Source: Selenomonadaceae bacterium
GTDB taxonomy: Bacteria; Bacillota; Negativicutes; Selenomonadales; Selenomonadaceae
Direction of reading: 5' to 3'
NCBI GenBank assembly: GCA_017518105.1
Contig: JAFWWC010000028.1
Location: 48,277 to 112,276 of the forward strand
Length of the DNA stretch: 64,000 nucleotides
Made by a program: the position numbers and the translations under genes. Below, in pieces: positions 8,049 through 15,320 of the stretch. The stretch's first letter is position 1. Every line of letters starts with the position of its first letter. The notes below the pieces were generated by a model, which made no database searches, was not told the DNA's origin, and saw only the letters and a program-made list of their open reading frames with translations.

Positions 8049-8108
8049 GCTCGTCACCACCTTCCTTCGAGGAAGAAAGCCGACACATCAGACTGCCTAC
8101 CGCGCCGG

Positions 8109-8137
8109 AATATATCATACGCCCAAAAACATTTCAA
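8109..8137 (-). promoter_or_regulatory. Promoter of the 28-residue peptide gene
   Basis: On the minus strand: TTGAAA (8137-8132), exactly 17 bases, TATATT (8114-8109), with TG upstream of the -10. The predicted start is near 8102, giving a roughly 54-base leader that contains the SD-masking hairpin. It lies just upstream of, and pointing away from, the uvrC start. Confidence 0.6.
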
Positions 8138-8153
8138 GGAAGAAGGACTTGCA

Positions 8154-9926
8154 ATGGACATTCAAGACAAACTGAAGACCTTGCCCGATTCGCCCGGTGT
8201 CTATCTCATGCACGACGCTCGCGGCAAGATTATTTACGTCGGCAAGGCTCGCGTGCTAAAAAATCGTGTTCGCCAATACTTTCAAGCCAACAAGAATCAT
8301 TCCGCCAAAGTCAAAGCGATGGTCGCTAAGGTCGCCGACTTCGAGACGATTGTAACTGCCAGCGAAGTCGAAGCTCTTATCCTCGAATGCAATCTGATTA
8401 AACAACACCGCCCACGCTATAACATAAGCCTCAAGGACGACAAGAGCTATCCTTATCTGCGCGTGACTGCTGAGGACTTCCCGCGAATCATTTTGACGCG
8501 ACGCATTGTTCACGACGGCTCGCGCTACTTTGGCCCTTATACCAGCGGACTTGCCGTTAAGGAGACTCTCGCCCTGCTCAGGAAGATTTTTCCGCTTAGG
8601 ACGTGCAAGACCTTTGCTAAGCGTCCGTGTCTGGAGTTTCATATCAAACGATGCCTCGCGCCGTGTGCAGGGAAATTTCCTCGCGAAGATTACTTGCGCC
8701 TCGTCAATGCCGCCGAAAAATTTTTGGAAGGTCGCACTGCCCAAGTTGAACGCGAACTTGCCACGCAGATGAACGCCGCCGCCGAGGCTTTGGACTTTGA
8801 ACAGGCAGCTAGGCTCCGCGACGTGCTAGCGGCTGTCCGCAAGGTCACAGAGCGTCAAAAGATAGTAACCAACGTTGGCGACGTTGATGCGATTGGTTTG
8901 GCACGCCTTGAAGGTCAGACTTGTGCGCAAATATTTTTCATGCGTGAGGGCAAGGTCACTGGTCGCGAAAATTTTTTGCTAAGCGGCACCGACGACGAAT
9001 CCGACGCGCAGATTGTCACGGAATTTATCAAGCAGTACTATTCACGGGCGCAACTGTCCGCCGCAGAAATCTTGTTGCCGACGACCTTGCCCGATGACGA
9101 TTCAAAAATCCTAAGCGAGTGGCTCGGCGTGAAATTAATCGAACCTAAACGCGGCGTCAAACGTTCGCTAGTGGAGATGGCTACCGATAACGCAGAAAAA
9201 TTTTTGTCTGAAGAACTTCAACGCAAGCAACTCAAAGACGCTAAGACGCTCGGCGCGGTCGAGGAGCTGAAAACCTTCTTGAACCTTCCGCGACTGCCGC
9301 GGCGCATGGAGTGCTTTGACATTTCCCACATTCAAGGCGCGGAGACTGTCGCCTCTATGGTCGTCTTCGTGGACGGCTCGCCCGATAAGAAAAGCTATCG
9401 CCGCTACAAAATCCGCTCGACCGAAGGCAAGCCCGATGATTTCTTGTCTATGCGCGAAGTCACTAGCCGCCGCTACGGGGCAACGGATAACCTCCCCGAT
9501 TTAATCGTTATCGACGGCGGGCAAGGGCAACTTAGCTCCGCTCTGGAAATCATTCGCGGCGCAGGTCACAGCGTCCCGGTCGTCGGGCTCGCTAAGCAAT
9601 TTGAATTAATCTTCGTCGAAGGCTCCTCCGTTCCGATTGAACTTCCCAAAGATAGCCAAGCCCTTAAGCTCATGCAACGTATCCGCGACGAGGCTCACCG
9701 CTTCGCCATAACCTATCACAGACACCTTAGACGCAAACGCAACTTGAAATCCGCACTCGACAACGTGGCGGGCATTGGCTCTAAGCGGCGGGCTGAACTC
9801 TTTAAACACTTCGGCTCCCTGGACAAGATAAAAGCGGCGACTGTAGATGAACTCTCCACCGTGCCGAGTATGACACGTGCCGCCGCCCAAGCCTTGAAAG
9901 AGTTCTTCGACGCCCAATCACATTGA
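8154..9926 (+). CDS. uvrC: Excinuclease ABC subunit C
   Basis: 590 residues, usual length. UvrC makes both incisions in nucleotide excision repair. The N-terminal GIY-YIG domain starts SPGVYLMHDARGKIIYVGKA, a UVR motif lies near residue 195-235 (AAEALDFEQAARLRD), then the RNase H-like endonuclease domain (MECFDISHIQG, VIDGGQGQL) and a C-terminal tandem HhH (LDNVAGIGSKRRAELFKHFG). ATG 8154 has AAGGAAGAAGGA upstream; the frame is open further upstream, but that part is antisense to the small peptide gene. The gene sits between two putative type I toxin modules. Confidence 0.96.
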   Translation: MDIQDKLKTLPDSPGVYLMHDARGKIIYVGKARVLKNRVRQYFQANKNHSAKVKAMVAKVADFETIVTASEVEALILECNLIKQHRPRYNISLKDDKSYPYLRVTAEDFPRIILTRRIVHDGSRYFGPYTSGLAVKETLALLRKIFPLRTCKTFAKRPCLEFHIKRCLAPCAGKFPREDYLRLVNAAEKFLEGRTAQVERELATQMNAAAEALDFEQAARLRDVLAAVRKVTERQKIVTNVGDVDAIGLARLEGQTCAQIFFMREGKVTGRENFLLSGTDDESDAQIVTEFIKQYYSRAQLSAAEILLPTTLPDDDSKILSEWLGVKLIEPKRGVKRSLVEMATDNAEKFLSEELQRKQLKDAKTLGAVEELKTFLNLPRLPRRMECFDISHIQGAETVASMVVFVDGSPDKKSYRRYKIRSTEGKPDDFLSMREVTSRRYGATDNLPDLIVIDGGQGQLSSALEIIRGAGHSVPVVGLAKQFELIFVEGSSVPIELPKDSQALKLMQRIRDEAHRFAITYHRHLRRKRNLKSALDNVAGIGSKRRAELFKHFGSLDKIKAATVDELSTVPSMTRAAAQALKEFFDAQSH

Positions 9927-9951
9927 ACAGCTGAAAACGTCATGCTATAAT
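9923..9951 (+). promoter_or_regulatory. Promoter of the 33-residue peptide gene
   Basis: TTGAAC (9923-9928, overlapping the uvrC stop), exactly 17 bases, TATAAT (9946-9951) with an extended TGC element. The predicted start is near 9958. One of the best sigma70-type matches in the window. Confidence 0.75.
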
Positions 9952-10011
9952 CGCGCCGATGCCGCACCTCTTAAGGCGGTAAGCTTACGCTGGAGGAGGG
10001 AGGTGATTATC

Positions 10012-10113
10012 GTGGAGATTTTTATCCTGCTCGGCGTGACTGCAGTCGGCGGAACAATCGGTACCGTCCTCGGCGGGCTGATCCTCGACTACATCCGCAA
10101 AAAGCTACGTTAA
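10012..10113 (+). CDS. Small hydrophobic peptide, putative holin-like type I toxin
   Basis: 33 codons from GTG 10012: a single glycine-rich membrane segment (LLGVTAVGGTIGTVLGGLIL) with a basic end (DYIRKKLR). GGAGGAGGGAGGTGA is a very strong ribosome binding site, but CACCTC at 9965-9970 is perfectly complementary to GAGGTG at 10000-10005, so the mRNA can mask it. The gene has its own strong promoter and a strong shared terminator, and an opposing promoter reads towards it. These are the hallmarks of Firmicutes type I toxins (TxpA/BsrG/Hol-Tox-like). Toxicity is inferred. Confidence 0.65.
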   Translation: MEIFILLGVTAVGGTIGTVLGGLILDYIRKKLR

Positions 10114-10165
10114 GCGGCAGCCACTCTAGCTAGGTGCCCTAGACAATCGGAGTCACTAACCGATT

Positions 10166-10268
10166 AGGCAAAAACGAAGCCCCCGCACGGGTCACTACTC
10201 CGGCGGGGGTTCTTCGTTTTGGTGATACTCGTGGAACTACGTTTTTTATCCTGCTCTTGTAAATCGGC
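10166..10268 (-). ncRNA. Putative antitoxin antisense RNA overlapping the 33-residue toxin mRNA
   Basis: Predicted minus-strand RNA of about 100 bases from the promoter at 10275-10303 to the shared bidirectional terminator. It overlaps the 3' end of the predicted toxin mRNA by about 50 bases, as in txpA/RatA. No ORF is present. Inferred from promoter and terminator only. Confidence 0.45.
10171..10220. terminator. Strong bidirectional terminator shared by toxin mRNA and antisense RNA
   Basis: AAAACGAAG plus CCCCCGC pairs with GCGGGGG and CTTCGTTTT (two-base bulge), giving U-tracts on both strands. Just before it, AATCGG and CCGATT form a smaller hairpin. Confidence 0.85.
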
Positions 10269-10274
10269 ACCGTC

Positions 10275-10303
10275 AATCTATCACACGCGCCCTAACTTGT
10301 CAA
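10275..10303 (-). promoter_or_regulatory. Antisense RNA promoter inside the end of the restriction-modification gene
   Basis: On the minus strand: TTGACA (10303-10298), exactly 17 bases, TAGATT (10280-10275). The -35 box lies in the last codons of the MmeI-like gene, whose stop (10292-10294) falls in the spacer. The predicted start is near 10268. Confidence 0.6.
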
Positions 10304-13033
10304 ACGTTTGTATTCCTTCATGAGCTTGGCGACTATCGCCGCCTCGTCGTTTATGATGTCCGCGAAGCCATACGCTATCGCTACCGCCAAATCGTTTTCG
10401 CGGTGGGCGTCCCGCAAATCGGCTGGCATCGTCGCTTCGTCATAGAGCTTTGCATACGTCCAATCAGGGAACGCCGCCCGCACCTTTAATATCTCCTGCG
10501 CGGTCTCTTCTATCCGCCGCCGCTGTCGACCGCTCGGCTCAGCCCAATAAAAATTATTGTACACGACACCAATCGAATAACTGTAGCTCGTTCCAAGCGG
10601 ACAATTCGTCGCCCGCATCCACGCCATATGAATTGAACTCGTTAGCACCCCGAAATGATAAAGCGTTGCGTTCGGAAGGACGAATACTTTATCACTGCAT
10701 AAGACCGAATCATTCATGAAAGTCATTGGAATATACTTGCGCTCGCCCGATGAAGTCTTCGCCATAACAAGAAATTGTCCGTGTGGAAAGTTTTCGACAT
10801 GAAAACGCGTAGGCTTATCGGCAAGCTTGCGGGTGCCGGGGCTTTTACTTTGGAGCCGATAACGTCTGACCGCCTCGACGCGTTCCCAACACAGCGGCAT
10901 AGCTTTAATCTCCTCAAGCGGCAAATCCTTAAGCAAAAGACAATAACGCCGTTTGCCCTTGATGAACTCTTCTGCCCCGAACCACGGACGGAAATATTTC
11001 GCGGCGGCTGGCTCGTCTCTTATGAAGTCTTCCATCTCTTCGGGCGTGAACAGATAATTGCCGCCGTCAATGGGCTTGTTGCCAATGCCAATGACTGGCA
11101 CGCCGCTTTGAATGTGATTGGGGCGGCTCTCCACGAAAATATTTTCGCCGTCGACGAGGTAAGCGTTGATGTTTTCGGCGACCGTGGCTTTGTTGCCGTC
11201 GATTAGGAGTTTGGGCTTGGCATTATTTGCCGTGCTGAACCCGACAACGATGCAATGAACGTGGGCTTGATTCTCGGAGTCGCTAAGCCATTTGAACGTT
11301 CGGTGCGCAAAGTCGATGTGCACGCCCTCGGCGAAAAGCCTTTTCCAGAGCGTGCCGACGCTGTCGCCTTGGCAGAGTGAATTGGTAGCAACGAGCGCGG
11401 CGCGGGTTTGATTGCCCGTCATGAAGTCGGCGGCTTTCTTGTACCAGCAGGCGACGTAATCGAGATTGCCGATATTCCTCCAGCCCGCGAAGACTCGGTT
11501 AATATCGGCGGCTTGCTCGTCAGATTTCTCGCGTGCGCCACGATAGGGCGGGTTGCCAATGATGAAATTGACTTCTGGGGCGAAGGTCTTCCAATCAAGG
11601 CGCGTGGCATTGGCGGCGATAACGGAAATGTATTTGATAAGGGGCAGTTCGGGCAGGTCGCGATTGATAATCCAAGAGGTCTCGCGCTTCATCTGAATAT
11701 CGGCAATGCTAAGGGCAAGACGAGCCACGGCTACGGCGAAGGAATCAATTTCGATGCCATAGAACTGACGTGGCGAAACTTTGATAGGGTCTTCGGGCAA
11801 ATCGGCGTAGAGGTGAACTAGCTCTTCGATAATCTCATTTTCCAGCCGCCGCAACGATAGAAAAGTTTCAGTAAGGAAGTTTCCGGAGCCGCAAGCCGGG
11901 TCTAGGAAGTTCAGCGAGGCGAGTTTGTCTTGAAGGCTCTTAAGCGGGGCGATACGGTTCCTCTTGTGCATACGCTTGATATTGGCAAGTTCGCCGCGCA
12001 GGTCGTCTAGGAACAGCGGGTCAATAACCTTGTGGATGTTTTCAATCGACGTGTAGAAAACTCCGTGCTCGCGTTGTTCGTCGCGAAGGCTGAATTTGGA
12101 CTCGAACATTGCGCCGAAGATAGGCGGGCTGATTTCACGCCAGCGAAAGTTCCTAATGCCTTGGACGTTGCGGAGCGTGGCGGCAGGATTGGTGATGCGC
12201 TTGTTGTAAGCGGGCAGAGGAATCTTTTCATCGAATAAGCCGCCGTCGACGTAAGGGAAAATTTTTAAGTCGTCGTCTAGGTCGGCGCGTCTATGATTAT
12301 CCCGGCTGAGCACGTCGAAAATCTTCTGCAGGGCTTCGACACGCTTTTTATCGTCGAACTTGGCAATGTAGCCGAAGAAGTCATTGGCGTCGAAAGTCTT
12401 CTGCGTGTTGTCGAAAATCTTAGCGTCGCCGGCATAGAGGCAGAATACCAGCCGCGTACAAAGTTTGTTGAGGGCGTCCTCGAAGTGGCGGACTTTGTTT
12501 TTCTCGTAGTTCGACTTGAAGGCTTTATAAATCCTGTCGATGTCCTTCAGAGCCGCCAGGGAAATTAATTCTTGCGTGGAGGATTCGTCAGCAGTCGGGT
12601 CGATTAAAAATCTCAAGCGCGGATATTCGTAGACGAGGTCGCGGAGCCTGATAATCGTCTGCTTAGGCTCGAAAAGATTTTGCGTGAAGTTATAAACCCT
12701 GAACTCTTGAAAGTTGCAAGTGACAATCCAGCGGGGCTTTTTGTCGGCGGGCAAGGCGTCGGCGTAGCGCATTGCCTGTTCGAGGACGGATTTATCAAGT
12801 TCCACGTCGAAAGATTTTTGCTCGATGAGGACTTTGGTCGCGGGGATATAGGCGTCGATGTAACCTTGCGGCACGGGAACTTCAAAATCGATAAACTTAT
12901 CTGGGTCATCAACGCCTAAAATATTTTTCAGCAATGCCCGCCAGAATTTTTGAGTTTCGCCTTTCTCGTAGCCGCGTTCGTGCCAGTCCATTGAAAAGAT
13001 TTTTGCTACGTGTGCAATGTCAATGTCATTCAT
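10292..13033 (-). CDS. MmeI-like (type IIL) restriction-modification enzyme
   Basis: 913 residues, close to MmeI. One chain combines cleavage and N6-adenine methylation. The N-terminal nuclease shows an acidic residue then EQK (IDAYIPATKVLIEQKS, about residues 60-75), a PD-(D/E)XK site. A helical spacer follows, then the methyltransferase with LDPACGSGNFLTE and the catalytic NPPY (FIIGNPPYRG), then a target-recognition region and C-terminal helices. ATG 13033 is chosen for GGGAGGCG upstream; an in-frame start 12 codons earlier has none. No helicase or specificity subunit is near, so it works alone. The 3' end contains a promoter for a putative antitoxin RNA. The target sequence cannot be read from this. 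Confidence 0.88.
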   Translation of the reverse strand: MNDIDIAHVAKIFSMDWHERGYEKGETQKFWRALLKNILGVDDPDKFIDFEVPVPQGYIDAYIPATKVLIEQKSFDVELDKSVLEQAMRYADALPADKKPRWIVTCNFQEFRVYNFTQNLFEPKQTIIRLRDLVYEYPRLRFLIDPTADESSTQELISLAALKDIDRIYKAFKSNYEKNKVRHFEDALNKLCTRLVFCLYAGDAKIFDNTQKTFDANDFFGYIAKFDDKKRVEALQKIFDVLSRDNHRRADLDDDLKIFPYVDGGLFDEKIPLPAYNKRITNPAATLRNVQGIRNFRWREISPPIFGAMFESKFSLRDEQREHGVFYTSIENIHKVIDPLFLDDLRGELANIKRMHKRNRIAPLKSLQDKLASLNFLDPACGSGNFLTETFLSLRRLENEIIEELVHLYADLPEDPIKVSPRQFYGIEIDSFAVAVARLALSIADIQMKRETSWIINRDLPELPLIKYISVIAANATRLDWKTFAPEVNFIIGNPPYRGAREKSDEQAADINRVFAGWRNIGNLDYVACWYKKAADFMTGNQTRAALVATNSLCQGDSVGTLWKRLFAEGVHIDFAHRTFKWLSDSENQAHVHCIVVGFSTANNAKPKLLIDGNKATVAENINAYLVDGENIFVESRPNHIQSGVPVIGIGNKPIDGGNYLFTPEEMEDFIRDEPAAAKYFRPWFGAEEFIKGKRRYCLLLKDLPLEEIKAMPLCWERVEAVRRYRLQSKSPGTRKLADKPTRFHVENFPHGQFLVMAKTSSGERKYIPMTFMNDSVLCSDKVFVLPNATLYHFGVLTSSIHMAWMRATNCPLGTSYSYSIGVVYNNFYWAEPSGRQRRRIEETAQEILKVRAAFPDWTYAKLYDEATMPADLRDAHRENDLAVAIAYGFADIINDEAAIVAKLMKEYKRLTS

Positions 13034-13097
13034 GAGAAATCGCCTCCCGCGTCGATTATAGCACAACACAGCAGAATAAATAATTTTCGCCGCGTGG

Positions 13098-13126
13098 TTT
13101 ACATTCCGCGCCGCATTTGATAAACT
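13098..13126 (+). promoter_or_regulatory. Promoter of carD
   Basis: TTTACA (13098-13103), 17 bases, TAAACT (13121-13126). It starts transcription about 25 bases before the carD start codon. Confidence 0.6.
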
Positions 13127-13158
13127 GCCTTAAGAAAATCAACAGGAGGTGGCATAAG

Positions 13159-13653
13159 ATGAAAATCGGCGACAAAGTTGTCTACCCGATGCACGGTGCC
13201 GGAGAGATTACGGGCATGGAGGAGGACGAAGTCGGCGGCGTCATCAGTTCATATTATGTCTTTCATCTTCCGGTGGGCAATATGAAACTTATGCTGCCTG
13301 TCGACAAATTGAACGAACTGGGCTTGCGAGACCTAATCAAGCCCGCGCAACTCGATGAAGTTATCGAAGTCTTGAAGGCGGAGACGGAACCATTTCAGGG
13401 CAGTTGGAACAAAAGATTTCAAATGAACCTTGAACGACTGAAGACGGGCAATCTTTTGGACGCAGCGGTAGTGGCTCGGAATTTATCCCGGCAAGACAGC
13501 AAGAAGAAAATCTCCAGCGGCGAACGAAGACTGCTTGACCTGTCCCGACAAATTCTGATAACCGAATTGGTCTATGTGTGCAACAAGACGCCCGAAGAGA
13601 TTACGGCTTGGGTCGACGAGCTAATTCAACTGCCAACGGCGGACGAGAATTGA
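13159..13653 (+). CDS. carD: CarD family transcriptional regulator
   Basis: 164 residues. The N-terminal Tudor-like RNA polymerase interaction domain (IGDKVVYPMHGAGEITGME, with YYVFHLPVGNMKLMLPV) is followed by an all-helical DNA-binding domain (about 70-160). CarD/CdnL proteins bind the RNA polymerase beta subunit and stabilise open complexes at promoters. AGGAGGTGG sits before ATG 13159. The gene has its own promoter and terminator, so it is monocistronic, and is divergent from the restriction-modification gene. Confidence 0.9.
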   Translation: MKIGDKVVYPMHGAGEITGMEEDEVGGVISSYYVFHLPVGNMKLMLPVDKLNELGLRDLIKPAQLDEVIEVLKAETEPFQGSWNKRFQMNLERLKTGNLLDAAVVARNLSRQDSKKKISSGERRLLDLSRQILITELVYVCNKTPEEITAWVDELIQLPTADEN

Positions 13654-13657
13654 ACTT

Positions 13658-13690
13658 TATCCGAGGTCTGATAGGGCTTCGGATTTTTTT
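13658..13690 (+). terminator. Intrinsic terminator of carD
   Basis: TCCGA pairs with TCGGA over a GC-containing loop, followed by seven T. Confidence 0.75.
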
Positions 13691-13691
13691 C

Positions 13692-13720
13692 TTGTCAAAA
13701 AATTTAAGGCGTGGTAGAAT
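13692..13720 (+). promoter_or_regulatory. Promoter of the ispE operon
   Basis: TTGTCA (13692-13697), 17 bases, TAGAAT (13715-13720), preceded by GCGTGG as an extended -10. It lies immediately after the carD terminator. Confidence 0.65.
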
Positions 13721-13751
13721 TCCGCCGAAAATTTAAAAGCGTGGTGAGCAA

Positions 13752-14606
13752 ATGCTGAAAGAGGTAGCGCGGGCAAAGATAAATCTGACGCTAGACATCA
13801 AAGGCTTGAGGACGGACGGTTATCACGAGGTATCGATGATAATGCAGACGATTGAACTGGCTGACGAGCTATGGCTAGAAAAAATTTCGGACGGCGTGGC
13901 GTTGTCGATGGACGCAACACAAATAATCGGCGGCGAACTCATTCCGACGGACGAAAAAAATTTGGCTTGGCGAGCGGCTCTTGAGGTTCAAAAATTCTGC
14001 GGAAAAGGTTTGGGCGTGTCGATAAGCTTGACGAAGAGAATTCCAGCGGCGGCAGGTTTGGCAGGCGGCTCTGCTGACGCGGCGGCTGTGATTCGCGGCA
14101 TGAATCGACTTTACGAACTGAACTTGACCGAAAGCGAGCTTTGTAGAATCGGAGAAAGCGTCGGCTCGGACGTTCCCTTTTGCATAATCGGCGGCACGTG
14201 TCTTGCAGAAGGTCGCGGCGAACGTCTGAGACGCCTTAGCCCGATAAAAAACTTCAGCATCGTTTTGGCTAAGCCTCGCGGCGAAATCTCAACGGCATGG
14301 GCTTACAAGACTTACGACGAAAGCCCCGCGAAAACTCACCCGCCGAACGAAAGAATTATTGAGCAGTTGGCAAGCGGAGAATACGACACGGCATTTAAAA
14401 ATTTCTCTAACGTCCTAGAAGGCGTCGCACTCAAGAAAATTCCCGCCGTAGCTGATTGCAAAAGGCAAATGCTAGCCGCTGGTGCCGAGGTCGCATTGAT
14501 GAGCGGCTCTGGTCCGACGATATTTGCACTAACGGACGCTGAACACGTTAAACAGATTGCCGAGAGCGTAAAGGACGCTCAAATTTTTATCACGAAGATT
14601 TTTTAA
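13752..14606 (+). CDS. ispE: 4-diphosphocytidyl-2-C-methyl-D-erythritol kinase
   Basis: 284 residues. IspE phosphorylates CDP-methylerythritol in the MEP isoprenoid pathway. GHMP kinase features are present: an N-terminal VARAKINLTLDIKGLR, the ATP loop PAAAGLAGGSADAAA (about 96-110) and a C-terminal MSGSGPTIFAL. First gene of a likely operon with the GntR regulator, glmU and prs, an order seen in other Negativicutes. Confidence 0.95.
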   Translation: MLKEVARAKINLTLDIKGLRTDGYHEVSMIMQTIELADELWLEKISDGVALSMDATQIIGGELIPTDEKNLAWRAALEVQKFCGKGLGVSISLTKRIPAAAGLAGGSADAAAVIRGMNRLYELNLTESELCRIGESVGSDVPFCIIGGTCLAEGRGERLRRLSPIKNFSIVLAKPRGEISTAWAYKTYDESPAKTHPPNERIIEQLASGEYDTAFKNFSNVLEGVALKKIPAVADCKRQMLAAGAEVALMSGSGPTIFALTDAEHVKQIAESVKDAQIFITKIF

Positions 14607-14622
14607 GTAAGGATGAATGACG

Positions 14623-15303
14623 ATGGGCAACAGACTGGAACCGATAACGATAGACAATTACCAGCCACTGCGCGAGACGGTTTGCGAGGCATTGCGCGAC
14701 GCGATAAAGCGTGGGATATTGGAGCCGGGCGAACGTCTTATGGAAGTTCAGCTGGCGGAAGAATTGGGAATCAGCCGCACGCCCGTCCGCGAGGCAATCC
14801 GCAAGCTTGAGCAGGAAGGCTACGTTATCATGATGCCGCGCAGAGGAACGTACGTATCAAGCCTTTCCGTTCACGACGTTAAAGAAATCTTCGAGATACG
14901 CACGGCACTGGAATCCTTGTCGACGACGTTAGCGACTATGCGCATTGAGCCGGAGGAGTTGGAAAAGCTCCGCGCCTTGCTCGTCGAAATCGAAGGACAT
15001 ATCGAACGCAAGGACATGGACAAAATCGTTGCAACGGATATTGAGTTCCATGGGCTACTTTATCAAGTCAGCCGCAATGAAAGGCTCGTGACGATAATTA
15101 GCAACTTGAAAGAACAACTCGCCCGCTTCCGCACCTTGTCAATGTCATATCCCGGACGACTTCAGAAGACATTGGAAGAGCATCGGGCGATGGTCGAGGC
15201 GATAGCAGCTGGCGACGTGGACGCCGCCCGCGACGCCGCCGAACACCACATGGAACAAGCGGAAGAAACTTTATTGAAGGCAATGAGGAAACATACGGAA
15301 TGA
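14623..15303 (+). CDS. GntR family regulator with FCD domain
   Basis: 226 residues from ATG 14623 (228 if ATG 14617 is used). The winged-helix N-terminus contains RLMEVQLAEELGISRTPVRE and GYVIMMPRRGTYV. The C-terminal all-helical FCD domain (about 85-220) has D, H and H residues (IEFHGLLY, HRAMVEAI, EHHMEQAE) that usually bind a metal and an organic acid. AAGGA at 14609-14613 gives better spacing to 14623. Placement between ispE and glmU suggests regulation of envelope or isoprenoid precursor genes; the ligand is unknown. Confidence 0.88.
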   Translation: MGNRLEPITIDNYQPLRETVCEALRDAIKRGILEPGERLMEVQLAEELGISRTPVREAIRKLEQEGYVIMMPRRGTYVSSLSVHDVKEIFEIRTALESLSTTLATMRIEPEELEKLRALLVEIEGHIERKDMDKIVATDIEFHGLLYQVSRNERLVTIISNLKEQLARFRTLSMSYPGRLQKTLEEHRAMVEAIAAGDVDAARDAAEHHMEQAEETLLKAMRKHTE

Positions 15304-15320
15304 AGATTGGAGGTAAGCTT

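Noticed and set aside
10775..11821. Two open frames on the + strand within the MmeI-like gene
   Set aside because: They lie opposite the conserved target-recognition and methyltransferase regions and show no family signature.
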